Of a DNA stretch of 50,080 bases, positions 46,754 to 50,080 are shown piece by piece. Made by a program: the position numbers and the translations under genes. The notes below the pieces were generated by a model. The model saw only the letters and a list, made by a program, of their open reading frames with translations, did not search any database and was not told where the DNA came from. The stretch lies in the NCBI GenBank assembly GCA_902569865.1, contig CACFVT010000004.1:1-50080 (forward strand). The letters are read 5' to 3'. Source of the stretch: an uncultured Alphaproteobacteria bacterium. GTDB taxonomy: Bacteria; Pseudomonadota; Alphaproteobacteria; HIMB59; GCA-002718135. Every line of letters begins with the position of its first letter. Positions within the stretch are counted from its first letter, which is position 1.

Positions 46754-48049
46754 TTAATATAATAGTCTATTATAAAAGTTATTATCTCTTTTCCAAGGGA
46801 TATCAACATTCAACATTTTTGCAATATAGGCAGCTGATTGAATTCCATCTTCATGAAATCCATATCCATGATAGGCTCCACAAAAGAATGTATTATTAAC
46901 TCCTTGTAAATATTTTAATTTTTTTTGAGACTTCATTGTTTGTAAATTAAATTTTGGATGTGTAAAAGATACCTCATTATGTATAGTTTTTGGGATCTTG
47001 TCAGGATTAATAGTTACAAAATATTCTTTTTTAGTTTTTAATTTTTGTAGGTTATTCATCCAATAAGTTAATGTAAAGTTTATATCTTCCTTTTTGCTTT
47101 TAATAAAATTCCAACTAGACCATGTTTTTTTATTTTTGGGCATTATTGATCTGTCTGAGTGAAGATATGCTCTATTCATAGTATACTCAAACTCTGATAA
47201 GATTTTTTTTTCATCATTTGTAGGGTTGTCAATTATTGTTAAAGCTTGATCTGCATGAGTGGCAATAACAAGATAATCGAATGAAATCTCTTCACCATTT
47301 TTAATTATTTTTACATAATTATCAGATCTGACTATCTTATTTATTTTTGTATTAAGAGTATAATTAAATTTTTTCAGATTTAAAATTTTTTTGATGTATG
47401 AATTACTACCTCCTTGAACATATTTCCACTGAGGTCTATATTTGAAATTAAATAAGTCATGATTATTAAAAAAGTTTAAAAACAACTTTAGAGGAAAATT
47501 TTTTACATCGTTTTGATTCATAGACCAAATTGATGATATTAAAGGATAAATATGAAGTTTTTTTAAATATGAAGAAAAATTATTACTATTAAGAAAGTCT
47601 TCGATAGTAAAATTATTTTTAATATTTTCTAATTTTAAATTTCTACATAATTTATAGAAAAGATAAATTTCATAAATCATTTTTAAATAACTAATATTAA
47701 AAATATTTTTATATTGTGCAAATAAGGATTTAAGATTTTTTCCACCGTACTCAATATTATAATTAATATCTGACACAGCAAATGACATATCTGAATTCAT
47801 TGTTTGAACATTTAAATGATCAAAAAATTTAATTAAATCTGGATAATTTTTATCATTAAAAACAATAAAACCTGTATCTATAGAAATATTATTATCTGTT
47901 TTTACTTTTATAGTCCTTGTATGACCACCTAAATATTTATTTTGTTCAAATAGATGAACATCATATTTTGATGATAGAAAATAAGATGCACTAATTCCAG
48001 CAATACCTGATCCAATTACAGCAATTTTTTTTTTAGAAACTTTATTCAC
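46754..48049 (-). CDS. NAD(P)/FAD-dependent oxidoreductase (amine-oxidase-like, COG2907 type)
   Basis: This flavoprotein of 431 residues has an N-terminal dinucleotide-binding motif IAVIGSGIAGISASYFLSSK, then LGGHTRTI, and the late AYHGYGFHEDGIQSA region typical of this group. The substrate is not known. Its constant partners, DUF1365 and a Cfa-like methyltransferase, suggest it acts on membrane fatty acids; related genes belong to the singlet-oxygen response of Rhodobacter. It overlaps phr by 8 nt. Confidence 0.85.
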   Translation of the reverse strand: MNKVSKKKIAVIGSGIAGISASYFLSSKYDVHLFEQNKYLGGHTRTIKVKTDNNISIDTGFIVFNDKNYPDLIKFFDHLNVQTMNSDMSFAVSDINYNIEYGGKNLKSLFAQYKNIFNISYLKMIYEIYLFYKLCRNLKLENIKNNFTIEDFLNSNNFSSYLKKLHIYPLISSIWSMNQNDVKNFPLKLFLNFFNNHDLFNFKYRPQWKYVQGGSNSYIKKILNLKKFNYTLNTKINKIVRSDNYVKIIKNGEEISFDYLVIATHADQALTIIDNPTNDEKKILSEFEYTMNRAYLHSDRSIMPKNKKTWSSWNFIKSKKEDINFTLTYWMNNLQKLKTKKEYFVTINPDKIPKTIHNEVSFTHPKFNLQTMKSQKKLKYLQGVNNTFFCGAYHGYGFHEDGIQSAAYIAKMLNVDIPWKRDNNFYNRLLY

Positions 48050-49466
48050 TTATTTTTTTAAAAGCAGCCAAAGCTCTTTTTCTTGTTTCATTTAAATCAA
48101 TGATTGGTTTTGGATAATCTCTTCCTAAAATAAAATTATATCTTTCTTGTTCTCCATCTGTCATTTCCCATGGGGAATGAATAAATTTTTCAGGGATTTT
48201 ATCTAACGAAGGTAAAAATTTTTTTACATATTGTCCTTTAGGATCAAATTTTTTACCCTGTAATATAGGATTAAAAATCCTAAAGTATGGGCTGGCATCT
48301 GCCCCACTACCTGCAATCCATTGCCATCCTGCTGAATTGGATCCAATATCTGCATCAACTAATGTATCAAAAAACCACCTTTCCCCTTCTTTCCAATGAA
48401 TTAAAAGATTTTTTGTCAAAAAGGAGCCAACAATCATTCTTACTCTATTATGCATCCAGCCCATTTCATATAGCTCTTTCATTCCTGCATCAACAATTGG
48501 AATTCCAGTTTTTCCTAATTTCCAAGTATGTAAATTTTTTTTATCTCTTAACCATGGAAATTTTTTAAATTTTGATTGGATTGGAAACTCAGTCATTGCA
48601 GGATAATTAAACAAAAGATTATATGAAAAATCTCTCCACCCAATTTCTGACAAATATTTCTTTTTATTATTTTCGTCTATATTAGATTTCATTACTTCAT
48701 TAAAAATTCTTAATGGAGAAATTTCTCCATAATGTAAGTGTGGAGAAATTTTTGATGTAAAATCACTATCAGGCCTATCTCTGCCAGTGCTATAATTAAA
48801 TAATTTGTTGTTTATAAATTTTTTAAGTTTTAACTTAGCTGCATTTTCACCTATATCCCAATACGAGAGTATTCTATTCATCCATTCTTTTTTAGGCATA
48901 TTTAATTGTAATTCCTTTATTTTTAAAACAGAGTTAATATTTTTTTTATAAAAATTATATTTACTTGATGAACTTAGAGATAATTTTTTATTTATAAGTA
49001 TCTCAAAGTTTGTTTTCCAAAAAGGTGTAAAAACTTTAAAAAAATTTCCAGATTTATTTTTTACTTCCCATGGTTCTGATAATAAATAACCATTGAAGGT
49101 ATTACAAACAATAGATTTTTTATTCAAAGAAGATTTTATTTCTTTATCTCTTATAATTGAATATTTGTCATATAGTCTATTCCAGCTGAAGTGTGAAATA
49201 TTTTTATCTTCAATAATTCTATGTATGATTTTTTTTGAATTCCCTTTAAAAACATAGAGCTTACTATCAAGTTTAGCTAACTCGTTATCTAAACACTCTA
49301 ATGATTTTTCTAACCAACATTTAGATGCATGCCCTATTTCAATATTTTCTTCATAAATATAAATAGGTATAATTTTATCAACTTCCTTAGAGAGTTCATA
49401 AAGTGCAGGATTATCATTTAGTCGCAAATCTAATCTAAACCAGTGAATTCCTATTCTATCCGTCAT
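48042..49466 (-). CDS. phr: Deoxyribodipyrimidine photolyase (class I CPD type)
   Basis: Photolyase repairs UV-induced pyrimidine dimers using light and FADH. The 474-residue product has the N-terminal antenna domain (IHWFRLDLRLNDNPAL), the FAD-binding domain with YSTGRDRPDSDFTSKISPHLHYGEISP, MGWMHNRVRMIVGSFLTKNLLIHW, WFFDTLVDADIGSNSAGWQW and PYFRIFNPILQGKKFDP. The electron-transfer Trp residues W-x-W region is intact. It is the first gene of the light-stress/lipid cluster and lies 42 nt after rpmG on the same strand. Confidence 0.95.
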   Translation of the reverse strand: MTDRIGIHWFRLDLRLNDNPALYELSKEVDKIIPIYIYEENIEIGHASKCWLEKSLECLDNELAKLDSKLYVFKGNSKKIIHRIIEDKNISHFSWNRLYDKYSIIRDKEIKSSLNKKSIVCNTFNGYLLSEPWEVKNKSGNFFKVFTPFWKTNFEILINKKLSLSSSSKYNFYKKNINSVLKIKELQLNMPKKEWMNRILSYWDIGENAAKLKLKKFINNKLFNYSTGRDRPDSDFTSKISPHLHYGEISPLRIFNEVMKSNIDENNKKKYLSEIGWRDFSYNLLFNYPAMTEFPIQSKFKKFPWLRDKKNLHTWKLGKTGIPIVDAGMKELYEMGWMHNRVRMIVGSFLTKNLLIHWKEGERWFFDTLVDADIGSNSAGWQWIAGSGADASPYFRIFNPILQGKKFDPKGQYVKKFLPSLDKIPEKFIHSPWEMTDGEQERYNFILGRDYPKPIIDLNETRKRALAAFKKISE

Positions 49467-49508
49467 AGGTACAAAGGTAGGTTATAAAATTTATAAAAAA
49501 AGGTAATT

Positions 49509-49703
49509 TTACTTACTATGTGGAGGCATTTTTTTTTCAACAAACCATACATGCTTCTTAAGAACTGGGTCATATTTTTTCAATCTTAATTTATCTGCAA
49601 CTTTCATACCTTTTGTTGGTTTTCTAACAATATATTTTGTTCCTGTTTTAGGGTTTTCTTCAGGTATAAGTTGCTTTAAAGCATATGATGTTTTTTTTGC
49701 CAT
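49509..49703 (-). CDS. rpmG: 50S ribosomal protein L33
   Basis: The 64-residue protein begins MAKKTSYALKQLIPEENPKTGTKYIVRKP and has the hallmark LRLKKYDPVLKKHVWFVEKK near the end. It has no cysteine, so it is the zinc-free form. It is longer than the usual 54-55 residues because of a longer first strand-turn and a short tail (MPPHSK). It lies between trhO and phr. Confidence 0.87.
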   Translation of the reverse strand: MAKKTSYALKQLIPEENPKTGTKYIVRKPTKGMKVADKLRLKKYDPVLKKHVWFVEKKMPPHSK

Positions 49704-49744
49704 TTCGCTCCTATATATTAAAAAATATCTAAATAAAGTATTTT

Positions 49745-50080
49745 TTAGAGATCATTAACTGTTTGCTTAATATAAGGACTGTACAAACCTTTTTTCTTTG
49801 CGATTGATATTTGCTTATTTCTATCAATTAAACTCTTTTTCTTAGACTCACTTATTTGACCATAGCAATTAGGACATGAAACACCCTTTATGAATTTTTT
49901 AGATTTGAGTTGATCTTGAGATAAGGGATATCTACACGCATGACAAAGCTCATAAGTTCCATCTTGTAGTTCATTTTTTACTGAAACCCTATTATCAAAA
50001 ACAAAGCATTCTCCATTCCATAATGAATTTTTGTAAGTTGTTTTTTCCAAATAACTCAAAATACCACCATGAAGTTGATT
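49745..50080 (-). CDS. trhO: tRNA uridine hydroxylase TrhO (rhodanese family), C-terminal part only
   Basis: TrhO (YceA/UPF0176) makes 5-hydroxyuridine at position 34 of tRNA with O2. Only the end of the gene lies in the window; the reading frame is open to the right edge, with [12 protein letters not shown] at its visible start. The rhodanese active-site Cys motif would be further upstream, outside the window. The visible part includes [14 protein letters not shown] and two Cys pairs (CHACRYPL and CPNCYGQI), as in the family. The stop is 41 nt before rpmG. Confidence 0.9.
   Translation of the reverse strand, partial: NQLHGGILSYLEKTTYKNSLWNGECFVFDNRVSVKNELQDGTYELCHACRYPLSQDQLKSKKFIKGVSCPNCYGQISESKKKSLIDRNKQISIAKKKGLYSPYIKQTVNDL

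Overview
The window is chromosomal DNA of a marine-type, AT-rich, genome-streamlined alphaproteobacterium. Alphaproteobacterial signs are the tolQRAB-pal-cpoB-tilS-ftsH-glmM order, purA-hisZ, the TrcR/DUF1013 regulator, DUF1192, TIGR02186 (Alph_Pro_TM) and a cysteine-free L31. Streamlining shows in 1-8 nt gene overlaps, almost no spacers, and tail-to-tail gene pairs whose coding regions touch or overlap. A SAR11-like or HIMB59/AEGEAN-169-like lineage is my inference from base composition and gene content; no rRNA gene is present to decide it. No stretch longer than about 300 bases lacks a gene. I saw no phage, insertion sequence, CRISPR array or replication origin.

Layout. 1-3377: translation block on the minus strand (tRNA-Thr, tRNA-Tyr, tRNA-Gly, tuf, tRNA-Trp, secE, nusG, rplK start), with rlmB on the plus strand between tRNA-Thr and tRNA-Tyr. 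3430-12127: formate dehydrogenase island: a 39-residue lipoprotein, a two-subunit NAD-type formate dehydrogenase (fdhA plus a NuoE-NuoF fusion), a TusA-like sulfur carrier, moeA, mobB, a tungstate-type permease, fdhD and mobA. The enzyme resembles the tungsten FDH1 of Methylobacterium, and the neighbours supply metal, sulfur and guanylated pterin cofactor. 12176-15769: TauE/SafE permease, two membrane proteins, universal stress protein, pyrE and a small nucleotidyltransferase. 15773-23357: pdxH, fabI, aroC, tlyA, dxs, xseB, rluD and rpoH.

23340-36277: a long minus-strand run with purA, hisZ, glmM, ftsH, tilS (frame broken at an A7 run), cpoB, pal and tolBARQ. It is preceded by a 99-residue PD-(D/E)XK nuclease that sits where most alphaproteobacteria carry ruvCAB-ybgC, and by yebC. 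36356-38330: YmdB-type phosphodiesterase, 5-formyl-THF cyclo-ligase, zapA and a coiled-coil protein. 38415-44277 (mostly plus): tkt, gap, an unknown protein, efp, suhB, rpmE and trcR. 44270-49466: a light-stress and lipid cluster (DUF2878, cyclopropane-synthase-like methyltransferase, DUF1365, FAD oxidoreductase, photolyase), followed by rpmG and the 3' part of trhO.

The points most worth a second look are the Hjc-like nuclease coupled to tolQ, the tiny lipoprotein ending the formate dehydrogenase operon, the lone tungstate permease, the broken tilS frame, and the perfect palindrome inside the tRNA-tuf promoter. All calls were made by reading motifs and gene order, without database searches.
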